Shown here: piece by piece, positions 23,945-31,882 of the stretch
Position numbering within the stretch: the stretch's first letter is position 1
How the letters are laid out: the number at the start of each line of letters is the position of its first letter
IMG/VR virus record: IMGVR_UViG_3300024239_000355
Coordinates: 62,001 to 126,000 of that record
Source of the DNA: a virus
Direction: 5' to 3' (one strand)
DNA: 64,000 nucleotides
Translations under genes and position numbers: made by a program
Notes under the pieces: generated by a model
Seen by the model: the letters and a program-made list of their open reading frames with translations, nothing else
What the model was told of the DNA's origin: nothing
Database searches by the model: none

Positions 23945-24772
23945 TCAAGACATCCCAAGCCGCGCGCCGAGAACATTAGTCACGGCAATTGCGAGATCAT
24001 TATCAAAATCAACACTACCTTCTTTTAAGCGATCAAGCTCCCGTAGTGCCCACTCGAAGTAGTCTGTAGGAATTTCAGTAAGCAACGTTCCCTGATGCTT
24101 GCCGCGATGGGGCCAACGAATAACGGGGATAGGCGACCAGCACAAGTCATGCAATTGTTTACCAATATCACCGGCAGCGTCAATCTTACCCGACGCGACC
24201 AGCAATTCAACAATGCGCCCGAACAGCACAAGATTCACCTTGGTATCGGCACCAGCACGATGCGGCGCCTGCCCGTCAACTTCAGTCAAATCGAAGAAGT
24301 ATCGGAGATACTGCTGATTGAAGCGAAGCTCGGGGTTGTCAAGGGGTACCAGAAGGTGGCGAGCCAAACGCATGCTGCACAACGTGCGATCCTTCTGCAA
24401 CGGTTTTACGTCGATGCCGGTGCGTTCGATGTTAGTTGCGATAACCCGAAGGTCAAACTCAGCATTATGGGCGACATAATATCCTGTCATTCCCAGCACC
24501 AACCCCAAAAATTGGGCACTATCAGCAAACGATACCGCATTTCCCACCATGGCGTTCGAAATGTTATTCACACCTGATGTCTCGGGTCTGATAGGATTGG
24601 TGGGCTTGAAAAGCGACTCAAACGTGTTGATTTCGCCATTTGCACTGCGGATGCTGACTGCTATCTCAATTATTTCGGCAGTCTCATCAGTTGTCGTGGT
24701 TTCACAATCCACATGTGCGGTAGTTTGCAGAAACGCGGCAATTGCCGTTTTTTGGTTATCAGAAAGAGTCAT
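23945..24772 (-). CDS. DnaQ-like DEDDh 3'-5' exonuclease
   Basis: Two hundred seventy-five residues from [14 protein letters not shown]. Exo I is VDCETTTTD (D and E), Exo [16 protein letters not shown] (AHNAEFD), and Exo III H-x-x-G-A-D-T ([14 protein letters not shown]). The overall size and the ExoX-like spacing suggest degradation of single-stranded DNA or RNA ends; a proofreading role would need a partner polymerase. The C-terminal 80 residues ([16 protein letters not shown]) resemble the extra region of ExoX-type proteins. Confidence 0.88.
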   Translation of the reverse strand: MTLSDNQKTAIAAFLQTTAHVDCETTTTDETAEIIEIAVSIRSANGEINTFESLFKPTNPIRPETSGVNNISNAMVGNAVSFADSAQFLGLVLGMTGYYVAHNAEFDLRVIATNIERTGIDVKPLQKDRTLCSMRLARHLLVPLDNPELRFNQQYLRYFFDLTEVDGQAPHRAGADTKVNLVLFGRIVELLVASGKIDAAGDIGKQLHDLCWSPIPVIRWPHRGKHQGTLLTEIPTDYFEWALRELDRLKEGSVDFDNDLAIAVTNVLGARLGMS

Positions 24773-24918
24773 TGTATCCCCGTTGTGGCAGAAGAGACTC
24801 CTAAATAACCCACCAAGCACTATTTGGTCAATTTTTACATTCTAGCGGATTTTATGAGCAAAGGAAACCGATATCACACTTGAAGTGTTGATGGGAATGT
24901 ACAATAAAAGGATAGAAT

Positions 24919-25674
24919 ATGACTAAGTGTATTTACGCCATTGGAGATATTCACGGTCGGCTCGATTGTCTGTTAGACATGCAAGCACTGATCAAAGCAG
25001 ACGCTTCCAAATACGACGAAAAAACTGTCGTATATCTTGGTGATTTCATTGATCGTGGCCCCAACAGCCGTGGGGTTATCGAACATCGTCTTTACAACCC
25101 CATGGAAGGCTTCACGGAAATCGACATTCGTGGCAACCATGAACTTTTTATGCTTGGTACCATAAAGGGGGTTTTCCGCCCGTCAATGATGGCATCCTGG
25201 CTAATGCACGGTGGTCAAGCAGTGGTGAAAAATTATGGTCTTGATCTCAATGACTATGGCACACCGCATGAGCTAGGCAAGGCATACAGTCTCATGCCTA
25301 ATACATTTGCATGGGATGAAATAATGCATGATTTGGTTAGTGCGGTTCCAGAAGAACATCTGGCATTTCTCGAACGCACTAAGCTCTTTCATTTCGAGGA
25401 CGGGCACCTCTTTGTTCATGCCGGAATTAACCCGAATGTTCCACTTTCGGAGCAGGCAGAAGACGATTTGCTCTGGATACGAGAGGAATTTCTAAACTCA
25501 CCTAAAGATTATGGCATGGTAGTTGTTCACGGACACACGCCTGCGGAGAATGTGGAGTTTCGTCATAATCGCATTGGATGTGATACCCGCGCCTATGCCA
25601 CAGGAATATTGTCATGTGCAGTAATTGCGGATGATGGTTATAGAGTGCTTCAAACAGACTGTGGAACATTGTGA
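24919..25674 (+). CDS. PPP-family phosphatase (lambda PP/ApaH-like)
   Basis: Two hundred fifty-one residues with the full PPP signature: GDIHGR (8-13), GDFIDRGPNS, RGNHE (about 73-77), FVHAGINPNVP and VVHGHTP. Size and motif spacing match bacteriophage lambda phosphatase and PrpA/PrpB more than symmetric Ap4A hydrolase ApaH, though ApaH activity cannot be excluded. Would remove phosphate from Ser/Thr/Tyr proteins or hydrolyse nucleoside tetraphosphates. Stands alone on the plus strand before gcrA. Confidence 0.9.
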   Translation: MTKCIYAIGDIHGRLDCLLDMQALIKADASKYDEKTVVYLGDFIDRGPNSRGVIEHRLYNPMEGFTEIDIRGNHELFMLGTIKGVFRPSMMASWLMHGGQAVVKNYGLDLNDYGTPHELGKAYSLMPNTFAWDEIMHDLVSAVPEEHLAFLERTKLFHFEDGHLFVHAGINPNVPLSEQAEDDLLWIREEFLNSPKDYGMVVVHGHTPAENVEFRHNRIGCDTRAYATGILSCAVIADDGYRVLQTDCGTL

Positions 25675-25787
25675 AACGCTTGTGTTTCCTTTATTTTCCC
25701 TAAAAAATGATGTATCGAAACGATACCCCTTTACAAAACGGGGAATACGGGGATAAAGTGCAGCCCGCCACAAAAAGGGGGTCAATA

Positions 25788-26600
25788 ATGCGCTGGAAGG
25801 ATTATAAAGACCTAGTACGCCGGATGTGGTGCGATGAGGATAAAAAGATGGAGGATATTGCCGATGTTCTTACCGAACTTTCCGGCGAACCTATCAATCG
25901 CAACATGGTCGCAGGCGCACTCAATCGCTTCAACCTGACCAAAAAAGCACTCAGGGCACAAGGCGTCGAAGTAAAGGATAATCGTGGGGGTTTCCGCTCT
26001 ACTCAAGAATCCAACACTGATGAAGCTTCGAAACCTAGGCGTAAGTACACCCGGCGCATTAAAACACAAAAAGAGCAAGTCCCCCAGTGTCAGGACTTTG
26101 GTGACGATTTTGACCGCATGTTCGCATTTGCAGGTGGATGTTGGGGACAGGAATACACCGAAGATTCTCCTACCACCGAAATTACCGTGGAAGTAGTAGA
26201 AGTTCAACCCGCCGATGAAGTTATCGTGATCGAACAGATTGTATCACAAGAAGTTGTTGAAGAACCCGTTGACGTTCCGCTTGAATCGGAACCCAATCAT
26301 CACGTGGTTCTTATGGAAGAGCCACTGACAGTTGACGTAATTTCCGAACCGGAAACCATGGTGGAAGTGGCGAAAACCGTGGAAAACCCACAAGCATCAA
26401 ATGATGATGCGGGACTGCCAATGTACGACCGGTTCCCCCGTTCCGGAAAGTGTTTATTTCCCATCGGTGATCCACGGGATACTGATTTTCATTTTTGTGG
26501 TGAAAATACTGTTAGGGAAAAGCCCTACTGTGAATGCCACATGAAGATTGCTTATGATCCGCCATCGGATCATAAGCGTGCCGCCGGTGGTCGGTTTTAA
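25788..26600 (+). CDS. gcrA: GcrA-type cell-cycle transcription regulator
   Basis: Two hundred seventy residues from MRWKDYKDLVRRMW (ATG 25788 with AGGGGG site). Residues 1-50 form the GcrA N-terminal HTH (MEDIADVL, INRNMVAGALNRFNL). A long acidic linker (about 100-210, rich in Val/Glu) leads to the GcrA C-terminal signature GKCLFPIGDP (220-229), FHFCGE and KPYCECHMKIAY, which in GcrA contacts sigma70 and carries conserved Cys. GcrA is known only from Alphaproteobacteria and their phages, where it recruits RNA polymerase at promoters methylated by CcrM (GANTC). The linker is longer than in host GcrA. The phage copy may redirect host sigma70 polymerase (inference). Ends at a strong terminator. 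Confidence 0.9.
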   Translation: MRWKDYKDLVRRMWCDEDKKMEDIADVLTELSGEPINRNMVAGALNRFNLTKKALRAQGVEVKDNRGGFRSTQESNTDEASKPRRKYTRRIKTQKEQVPQCQDFGDDFDRMFAFAGGCWGQEYTEDSPTTEITVEVVEVQPADEVIVIEQIVSQEVVEEPVDVPLESEPNHHVVLMEEPLTVDVISEPETMVEVAKTVENPQASNDDAGLPMYDRFPRSGKCLFPIGDPRDTDFHFCGENTVREKPYCECHMKIAYDPPSDHKRAAGGRF

Positions 26601-26626
26601 CCATCCGTAGTCCAAAAAACTTAATT

Positions 26627-26662
26627 AAGGCGTCCCTGGTATCAGGGACGCCTTCTTTTTTT
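26627..26662 (+). terminator. Strong terminator after gcrA
   Basis: AAGGCGTCCCTG / CAGGGACGCCTT stem with a GTAT loop followed by T-rich CTTTTTTT. Confidence 0.9.
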
Positions 26663-26676
26663 GATTTCATCGAAAA

Positions 26677-26684
26677 GATAAATA
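26677..26684 (+). promoter_or_regulatory. T4-like late promoter motif (GATAAATA)
   Basis: 32 bp before the GIY-YIG start at 26716. Confidence 0.45.
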
Positions 26685-26715
26685 TCCAAAGTTCCGCCCA
26701 CCGGAGATACTTTGG

Positions 26716-27465
26716 ATGTATCAAAAAACGTATAATTATTTGTATCGCATAACAAATCTTTTGAACGGCAAAATCTATATCGGATGTCATCAGACTAATG
26801 ATATGAACGACGGTTATATGGGTTCTGGTATTTTAATCAAACGAGCAATTGCGAAATATGGAATCCATAATTTCAAGAAAGAAATACTTGACTTTTATGA
26901 AGATGCAGAGAGCGTTTTTGAAGCAGAAAGAAAAATAGTTACTAAAGAATTTATTGATGATGACACTGATGGTATAGAACGAATACGCACCAGCCGTTCA
27001 AATAAAATATTAGCAAAAAATGAGATTGGTAATGCAATTTGCATTGAGAAGGATGATCCCCGATGGGAAACTAAAGAGCTTGTCGGATATACCACGGGCA
27101 AAGCTGTTTTGCGGGATGTCACGGGGCATATAGTTGTTACCACCACCGACGATCCTCGGTATATATCAGGCGAATTGGTTGGTTATACAAAAGGAAAAAT
27201 ATCAGTTAAAGATTCTTTTGGTAATTGTTTTTTGGTGTCAAAGGATGATCCTCGGTATATATCAGGTGAATTGGTGGGGGTGACAGCGGGTTCGACGCAG
27301 ACGGAAGAATCAAACAAATTACGTAGTCAAAAATTGCGCGGTCGCCCCAAGGACAAACGACCATTAGTTACATGTATTATTTGCAAGAAAACAACGGATG
27401 TAGCAAATTTTGCCAAGTGGCATTCTACATGCAGCATCCATCATAGCACAGAGGTCAACACATGA
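26716..27465 (+). CDS. GIY-YIG homing endonuclease (Seg-like) with three KDDPRY repeats
   Basis: Two hundred forty-nine residues. GIY-YIG core [18 protein letters not shown], then the Seg-type [16 protein letters not shown] and the Glu helix ([11 protein letters not shown]). Three repeats of [13 protein letters not shown]-type sequence follow at residues about 112-124, 146-158 and 178-190; two of them share nearly identical DNA (from 27149 and from 27244). The C-terminal CIICKK and C-x5-H-H suggests a zinc finger. AT-rich, and its stop overlaps the dnaK start (ATGA), so it is a free-standing endonuclease placed directly against dnaK. Confidence 0.88.
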   Translation: MYQKTYNYLYRITNLLNGKIYIGCHQTNDMNDGYMGSGILIKRAIAKYGIHNFKKEILDFYEDAESVFEAERKIVTKEFIDDDTDGIERIRTSRSNKILAKNEIGNAICIEKDDPRWETKELVGYTTGKAVLRDVTGHIVVTTTDDPRYISGELVGYTKGKISVKDSFGNCFLVSKDDPRYISGELVGVTAGSTQTEESNKLRSQKLRGRPKDKRPLVTCIICKKTTDVANFAKWHSTCSIHHSTEVNT

Positions 27466-29306
27466 CAGTTTTGGGAATTGATTTGGGTTCTACGAATTCG
27501 TGCGTCGGAATCATTGAGAACGGTAAGTATAAAATCATAGCCAACGCAGAAGGGTCGAATACAACACCATCTATTGTTGGTTTCACAAATGACGGTATCA
27601 CAGTCGGACAACCGGCCAAACGTCAGGCAGTGACCAATCCGGTAAACACGATTCATTTGTCCAAACGGCTCATCGGGCGTCGTTTTGATGATCCTTTAAT
27701 CAAACAGCATCAAGCATTGATTGCGTATGAAGTTGTACCATCAGAAAATGGTGATGCATGGATACAAACTGAAAAGGGAGCATACTCCCCATCACAAATT
27801 TCAGCATATGTATTATCCAAAATGAAGTCTACTGCCGAGGATTACCTCGGACACAAAGTTTCTCAAGCAGTTATCACCGTCCCGGCATATTTTAATGATG
27901 CACAACGACAAGCAACCAAGGACGCTGGGCGGATTGCCGGGTTGGATGTGATTAGGATAATAAATGAACCAACTGCTGCATGTTTGGCATATGGACTTGA
28001 TGGTAAAAAAGAAGGAATTATCGCGGTTGTAGACCTTGGTGGATCGACGTTCGACATTTCGATCCTCGAAATTGGGGATGGCGTGTTTGAGGTTCGCTCG
28101 ACCAATGGTGACACCTTCCTTGGTGGCGAAGACTTTGATAACGCCCTGATCGACCACCTCGCGGAAGAATTCCAGAAGACCACTGGGATCGATTTGCGCA
28201 AGGACGTGCTTGCTCTACAGCGTCTTCGCGAGGCTGCCGAGAAAGCAAAGATCGAACTGTCCGGGTCCATGCAGACGGATGTCAACCTTCCGTTCATAAC
28301 GGCTGACCAGACGGGTCCGAAGCATCTTCAGGTATCGATTACCCGTGCCAAATTCGAATCCCTGGTCGAACCGCTGATCCAGCGGACCCTTGAACCATGC
28401 CGCCAAGCATTGGTGGATGCCGGGGTGTCCCTATCCCAGGTTGATGAAATTGTACTGGTCGGTGGTATGACCCGGATGCCGCGCGTTCAGGCGGCGGTGA
28501 AGGCATTCTTCGGTAAAGAACCGCATAAGGGTGTGAACCCCGATGAAGTAGTTGCTGCTGGTGCTGCGATCCAGGCGGGTGTGCTTCAGGGGGACGTGAA
28601 AAACATCCTTTTGCTGGATGTGACACCATTGAGCCTGGGGATTGAAATTGGTGGTGGAATGTTTGCGCCGCTAATCCCACGTAATACCACGATCCCAACT
28701 AAGAAAAGCGACGTATTCACCACGGTACATGATAATCAGGACACGGTACAGATCGTTGTGTATCAAGGTGAGCGTCAGATTGCTCAACACAACAAACTCC
28801 TGGGGCAATTCCAGCTTACCGGCATTCGCCCGGCTCGTCGCGGCACTCCACAGATCGAAGTGACGTTCGATATCGACGCCAACGGCATGGTTCATGTCTC
28901 GGCAAAGGATCGCCAAACCGGCAACGAACAGCGCATTGAAATCACCGCCAATGGTGGTTTGACCGAAGATGATATACAGGCGATGATTCGGGACGCCGAA
29001 ATTCATGCCGAAGAAGACGCGGAACGTAAAAAGGTCATTGAAGGCAAGAACATGCTTGATGGCGTGATTGCGGCGGCTGAGAATGCCGTTGAAGAGCATG
29101 GGTCGTATGTCGATGGCGCTGCGCTGGAAAGCGTCCGTTCAGCCCTGGAAAACGCCCGTGCGTTGATGGAGAACCCCAACGCCACCTCTCAGAGCATTGC
29201 GGATGCCACCCAGCAGCTTTCCGACGTAATAACCACCCTGGCAAAAACGGCGCAAGCGACCCAGGAAGTCCAGACGGGGATTATTGACGGCGAAATCGTT
29301 GGATGA
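27462..29306 (+). CDS. dnaK: Hsp70 chaperone DnaK
   Basis: Six hundred fourteen residues. N-terminal ATPase motifs: [54 protein letters not shown]; substrate-binding domain follows ([19 protein letters not shown]) with the helical lid to about 590. The phosphate loop reads [11 protein letters not shown] where the family has GGGTFD, so one Gly is Ser. The C-terminus ends IIDGEIVG rather than the usual acidic EEVD-like tail. The first about 550 bp are AT-rich with different codon use, and the remainder is GC-rich: a mosaic next to a homing endonuclease. ATP-driven folding factor, probably for virion or replication proteins. No dnaJ or grpE seen in the window. Confidence 0.95.
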   Translation: MTVLGIDLGSTNSCVGIIENGKYKIIANAEGSNTTPSIVGFTNDGITVGQPAKRQAVTNPVNTIHLSKRLIGRRFDDPLIKQHQALIAYEVVPSENGDAWIQTEKGAYSPSQISAYVLSKMKSTAEDYLGHKVSQAVITVPAYFNDAQRQATKDAGRIAGLDVIRIINEPTAACLAYGLDGKKEGIIAVVDLGGSTFDISILEIGDGVFEVRSTNGDTFLGGEDFDNALIDHLAEEFQKTTGIDLRKDVLALQRLREAAEKAKIELSGSMQTDVNLPFITADQTGPKHLQVSITRAKFESLVEPLIQRTLEPCRQALVDAGVSLSQVDEIVLVGGMTRMPRVQAAVKAFFGKEPHKGVNPDEVVAAGAAIQAGVLQGDVKNILLLDVTPLSLGIEIGGGMFAPLIPRNTTIPTKKSDVFTTVHDNQDTVQIVVYQGERQIAQHNKLLGQFQLTGIRPARRGTPQIEVTFDIDANGMVHVSAKDRQTGNEQRIEITANGGLTEDDIQAMIRDAEIHAEEDAERKKVIEGKNMLDGVIAAAENAVEEHGSYVDGAALESVRSALENARALMENPNATSQSIADATQQLSDVITTLAKTAQATQEVQTGIIDGEIVG

Positions 29307-29311
29307 TGTAT

Positions 29312-29346
29312 AGTATCTGGGGAGAATAACAGTTCTCCCCAGATAC
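29312..29346. terminator. Bidirectional terminator between dnaK and converging gene
   Basis: Perfect 15-bp stem AGTATCTGGGGAGAA and complement with a 5-nt loop. T-tract weak. Confidence 0.75.
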
Positions 29347-29350
29347 TCTC

Positions 29351-29662
29351 CTAATTTCGCTTTCGTGAAAATTCGAAATAGGCGTCGTAATTTTCGCAGT
29401 ACGCAGGTTTGTCGTATTTTACGGTCCATCCGGCTTTCCGGAACACGTCTTCCACATCCAACCAATGGTTATCGAACAACTGGTCCTCGGTAATTTGGGT
29501 AGCAGCCACAATTCGCGCTACCACGTCTTTCTGTTTTATCACAGCGCGACCAGATGACAGCTTTTCAACGATCATATCGTTGAAAGCCTTAATCACTTCA
29601 TCTGGGATTGAGTGGTTTTTAAGTTTCTTCGCCTCGTCAGGCGTAATCGGTGCTACTGGCAT
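29351..29662 (-). CDS. Hypothetical protein common in large phages
   Basis: One hundred three residues from MPVAPITPDEAKKLKNHSIPDEV; GAGGT site fixes ATG 29662. Pattern PDEVIKAFNDMIVEKL, VIKQKDVVARIV, HWLDVEDVFRKAGWTVKYDKPAYCE recalls a widespread small family in giant phages and plasmids with no assigned function. Convergent with dnaK. Confidence 0.75.
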   Translation of the reverse strand: MPVAPITPDEAKKLKNHSIPDEVIKAFNDMIVEKLSSGRAVIKQKDVVARIVAATQITEDQLFDNHWLDVEDVFRKAGWTVKYDKPAYCENYDAYFEFSRKRN

Positions 29663-29725
29663 TTTTACCTCGGCCAAAACTACCGGGTGATAATACCAAA
29701 GCACGCCGAATCATCAAAAAAGAAA

Positions 29726-29748
29726 AGGGCGGGATTTCTCCCGCCCTA
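29726..29748 (-). terminator. Terminator after thg1
   Basis: AGGGCGGGA / TCCCGCCCT stem and TTTTCTTTTTT on the minus strand, 8 bp after the stop. Confidence 0.85.
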
Positions 29749-29755
29749 TCTTGGC

Positions 29756-30577
29756 TTATTCAGCCGTTTCCGGTTCTGCACCATCGAAAAGGACATCCAC
29801 GCGGTTCACCACTTTACGGAATGGCGGCATTTCAATCTCTGCGATTTCACGCCGTTCAACCGGGGCAGTGGGTCGTCGTCCCTCGGGGATGCGAGCAAGA
29901 ACCTCAGGGGTGAGTTCCTTGATCACGGTTCTCCGCTGAACAAACGTTCCGCGTTTAAATGCAGCCGGGTAGTCATTGAAGTTGATGCCAGCCTTAGCCC
30001 ACATCATTTCCTGCATTTCTTTACCCGACTTACCGTCAAGCTCCTTGTGGGAGAAAACCGACCGAGCCGCCATCGAAACAGCGTTTTTGGTCGCGTCTAC
30101 TTCTCGCCACAGAAAAGCGTTGGCGGCTTCATTCTTCGTAGGAAGCTGGAAGATGCGACAGTCAAAAACCGGTCGCGCCTTCATCACCTTCTCTGGCCAA
30201 ACTTTCATGGCTTCCATCATGAATGCCGACGTTGCCATCGCCGCCAAGATGGAGGTCATCTTGAAAATTTTTCCATCGAAGAAAACCTGCGAATCGTAGC
30301 TGTCACTGTACCAGAGAAGACTTATCTCATCCGATTGAGTGTAGCCGACGCGCGCATTGGTCGCCTCGACAAGGTACTTTACAGTCTCGATCATGCACCG
30401 AGACATGTTCACGTCATAGGGACGCTCCATGCCTTTGGTGAACTTCGAGAAGCACTTTCCGTCAATACGAGCGTAGATCGGGAGCAACGGAATAAACCGA
30501 CGCCCAGTCTCCTGGCGTTCCAGCATTTTCATGCGGTCGCCAAAATTATCCATGCTCTTTTTTTCCACTTTCGCCAT
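29756..30577 (-). CDS. thg1: tRNA-His guanylyltransferase (Thg1 family)
   Basis: About 273 residues from MAKVEKKSMDNFGDRMK. Motifs: LPIYARIDGKCFSKFT (metal-binding Asp) and GYTQSDEISLLW (second acidic pair), plus SAFMMEAM and FDCRIFQLP. Thg1 family enzymes add a nucleotide to the 5' end of tRNA-His or repair tRNA 5' ends by 3'-5' polymerisation. Thg1-like proteins are found in several giant phages. Here it accompanies ArgRS, EF-Tu and tmRNA, fitting a translation-support function. A degenerate tRNA-like sequence lies immediately upstream on the plus strand. Confidence 0.92.
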   Translation of the reverse strand: MAKVEKKSMDNFGDRMKMLERQETGRRFIPLLPIYARIDGKCFSKFTKGMERPYDVNMSRCMIETVKYLVEATNARVGYTQSDEISLLWYSDSYDSQVFFDGKIFKMTSILAAMATSAFMMEAMKVWPEKVMKARPVFDCRIFQLPTKNEAANAFLWREVDATKNAVSMAARSVFSHKELDGKSGKEMQEMMWAKAGINFNDYPAAFKRGTFVQRRTVIKELTPEVLARIPEGRRPTAPVERREIAEIEMPPFRKVVNRVDVLFDGAEPETAE

Positions 30578-30591
30578 GCTGTCCTCCATAC

Positions 30592-30678
30592 GGCGGGTTA
30601 AGCATAGCTCAGCGGTAGAGTTTTAGGTCTGACCCCACGATTTCTTTTGGAAGGAAATCGCTGGTCCACTCGCCACCA
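30592..30678 (+). tRNA. tRNA-like element, probably degenerate
   Basis: GGCGGGT at 30592-30598 pairs with ACTCGCC at 30668-30674 (one G-U) to give an acceptor stem followed by ACCA. A D-arm-like TAGCTCAGCGGTAGAG is present. But the T-arm lacks the GGTTC-type loop, the anticodon arm does not fold, and there are extra bases before the D-arm. It may be a decayed tRNA, a tRNA mimic, or chance. Confidence 0.35.
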
Positions 30679-30736
30679 GTTCTCCTTTCGGAAAACAAGT
30701 GCATCATAACGTTTGGTACATACAATGTCAAATACT

Positions 30737-30768
30737 AAAAAGCCCGCCAATCGCTTGGCGGGCTTTTT
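30737..30768. terminator. Bidirectional terminator
   Basis: AAAAAGCCCGCCAA / TTGGCGGGCTTTTT. Closes the plus-strand tRNA-like unit. Confidence 0.85.
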
Positions 30769-30779
30769 CCATTTAATCG

Positions 30780-30840
30780 TTTGCGGCGTTAAGGAACGGG
30801 AATTTCTTACCGTTAAGCCCGGCGCAGCATGTATTAGAAG
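30780..30840. other. Short non-coding stretch between terminators
   Basis: Contains AACGGGAATTTCTTACCGTT, a small hairpin, and repeated TTAAGG/TTAACG words. Bounded by terminators on both sides; nothing recognisable encoded. Confidence 0.4.
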
Positions 30841-30841
30841 A

Positions 30842-30868
30842 TTAAAACCCGCCATTGGCGGGTTTTAA
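30842..30868. terminator. Terminator after the DUF550 gene
   Basis: TTAAAACCCGCCA / TGGCGGGTTTTAA, 2 bp after the minus-strand stop at 30870. Confidence 0.85.
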
Positions 30869-30869
30869 T

Positions 30870-31181
30870 TTACTCGATGTGTTCGATAGCTTTACCGGGT
30901 TCGACTGTTCGCCAATCCGGCCATTTCCGTTCTTCGTTCTTCGTCAGTTTTGCATCAAGTGCTGTTGCAATTTCTTCCGGGGAAAATCCCCGGCGCCATG
31001 CACCATCACACGCCAGAAGAATAACGTCGATCCATTCAGTAAGATCGTGGGGGTCTTTTTCAATCTCTACAATCTCTTTTCGAAGATGATCAATGACCCC
31101 ATCCGTTTTTTCCCCAGGACCGAACGTGCGCTCGGAGAACGCTTTTTGACGGTATAGGTGTGCAACTAGATCGAACTGCAT
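30870..31181 (-). CDS. MazG-like/DUF550 nucleotide pyrophosphohydrolase
   Basis: One hundred three residues matching the DUF550 pattern: FDLVAHLYRQKAFSERTFGPG, GVIDHLRKEIVEIEKDPHDL, EWIDVILLACDGAWRRG, PDWRTVEPGKAIEH. Family members are MazG-fold dATP/dGTP pyrophosphohydrolases with E-x-x-E and ExxD metal sites (EIVEIE, EWIDV). In phages they may balance dNTP pools for a modified genome or lower ppGpp-like alarm signals. Translationally coupled to the Sm-like gene. Confidence 0.88.
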   Translation of the reverse strand: MQFDLVAHLYRQKAFSERTFGPGEKTDGVIDHLRKEIVEIEKDPHDLTEWIDVILLACDGAWRRGFSPEEIATALDAKLTKNEERKWPDWRTVEPGKAIEHIE

Positions 31182-31561
31182 TAGCGGCTAAACCCCGGAC
31201 CAGTCACCCCACCAACCCCACCCGGCGTAATCGGCGGAATGGTAGATGCGACCTGAATGCTGGAAGTCAATTGGCGATACTGCGCAGCAGCATCCGACCG
31301 TGCCTTGTCCACCGTGATGATGGCGGTCTTGCTCAACGGCAGTTTGGCATCTTCGTTTACACCGAGCATGAATGGAGCCATTGCAACCATACCCTGCCCA
31401 CCATGACTACCGGCGAGAACCAGGGTCAGCGGCTTGGTAATGGTCAAATGGGTAGCACTGTCCTCAACGAAACGTGCAATCACTTCTTCACCAGACAGAA
31501 GCTTGAGAGCGACAATCTCTTCCTTCGCGAATGTCGGCGTTTTGTTCTTTTCAACTAACAT
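31181..31561 (-). CDS. Sm-like (Hfq/LSm) phage protein
   Basis: One hundred twenty-six residues. EEIVALKLLSGEEVIARFVEDSATHLTITKPL is an Sm1-type strand set, and AAIITVDKARSD-like LSKTAIITVDKA forms the later part of the fold; Sm-like proteins of this type occur in T4-like phages of cyanobacteria and other hosts. The C-terminus is Pro/Gly-rich. Likely binds RNA as a ring. Overlaps the genes on both sides, so it is part of one operon with DUF550. Confidence 0.75.
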   Translation of the reverse strand: MLVEKNKTPTFAKEEIVALKLLSGEEVIARFVEDSATHLTITKPLTLVLAGSHGGQGMVAMAPFMLGVNEDAKLPLSKTAIITVDKARSDAAAQYRQLTSSIQVASTIPPITPGGVGGVTGPGFSR

Positions 31562-31874
31562 TATTCACCTTTTCAAAATGAGCCGGGGTGTAATCATAGG
31601 CATCCGCCCCGAAAATCGATCCTAAACAAATAGCTTGCATCATCTGGTTATAGTAAATCTCCCAGAGGTCGATACCAAAATCACCTCCGAGTTTACCAGT
31701 GGGCTGGATGAAGTCGATTCCGTTACCTTCACCGGTTGCTGCGTTATAGGCAGCTTGAAGGGCAGCATCAATGTAGGTTGTAATCACCGACTTATGAGAA
31801 TTACTCAATTGCGATGATTGAGCTACGAGAGCCAATATTTCTTCTGCGGTGTAAGTTTTATTATCACCTGTCAT
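31551..31874 (-). CDS. Hypothetical protein
   Basis: One hundred seven residues from MTGDNKTYTAEEILAL; GAGGT site before ATG 31874. Helical (SHKSVITTYIDAALQAAYNAA) with a beta part (GKLGGDFGIDLWEIYYNQMM). Overlaps the Sm-like start by 11 bp. Unknown function. Confidence 0.65.
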   Translation of the reverse strand: MTGDNKTYTAEEILALVAQSSQLSNSHKSVITTYIDAALQAAYNAATGEGNGIDFIQPTGKLGGDFGIDLWEIYYNQMMQAICLGSIFGADAYDYTPAHFEKVNNVS

Positions 31875-31882
31875 ACAATACC

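Noticed and set aside
26979-27290. CRISPR-like repeat in the GIY-YIG gene
   Set aside because: The repeats code for in-frame KDDPRY protein units and have no constant spacer size; no Cas genes seen.
30598-30855. 85-codon minus-strand frame over the tRNA-like element
   Set aside because: Crosses two terminators and the tRNA-like sequence; Lys/Arg-rich shadow.
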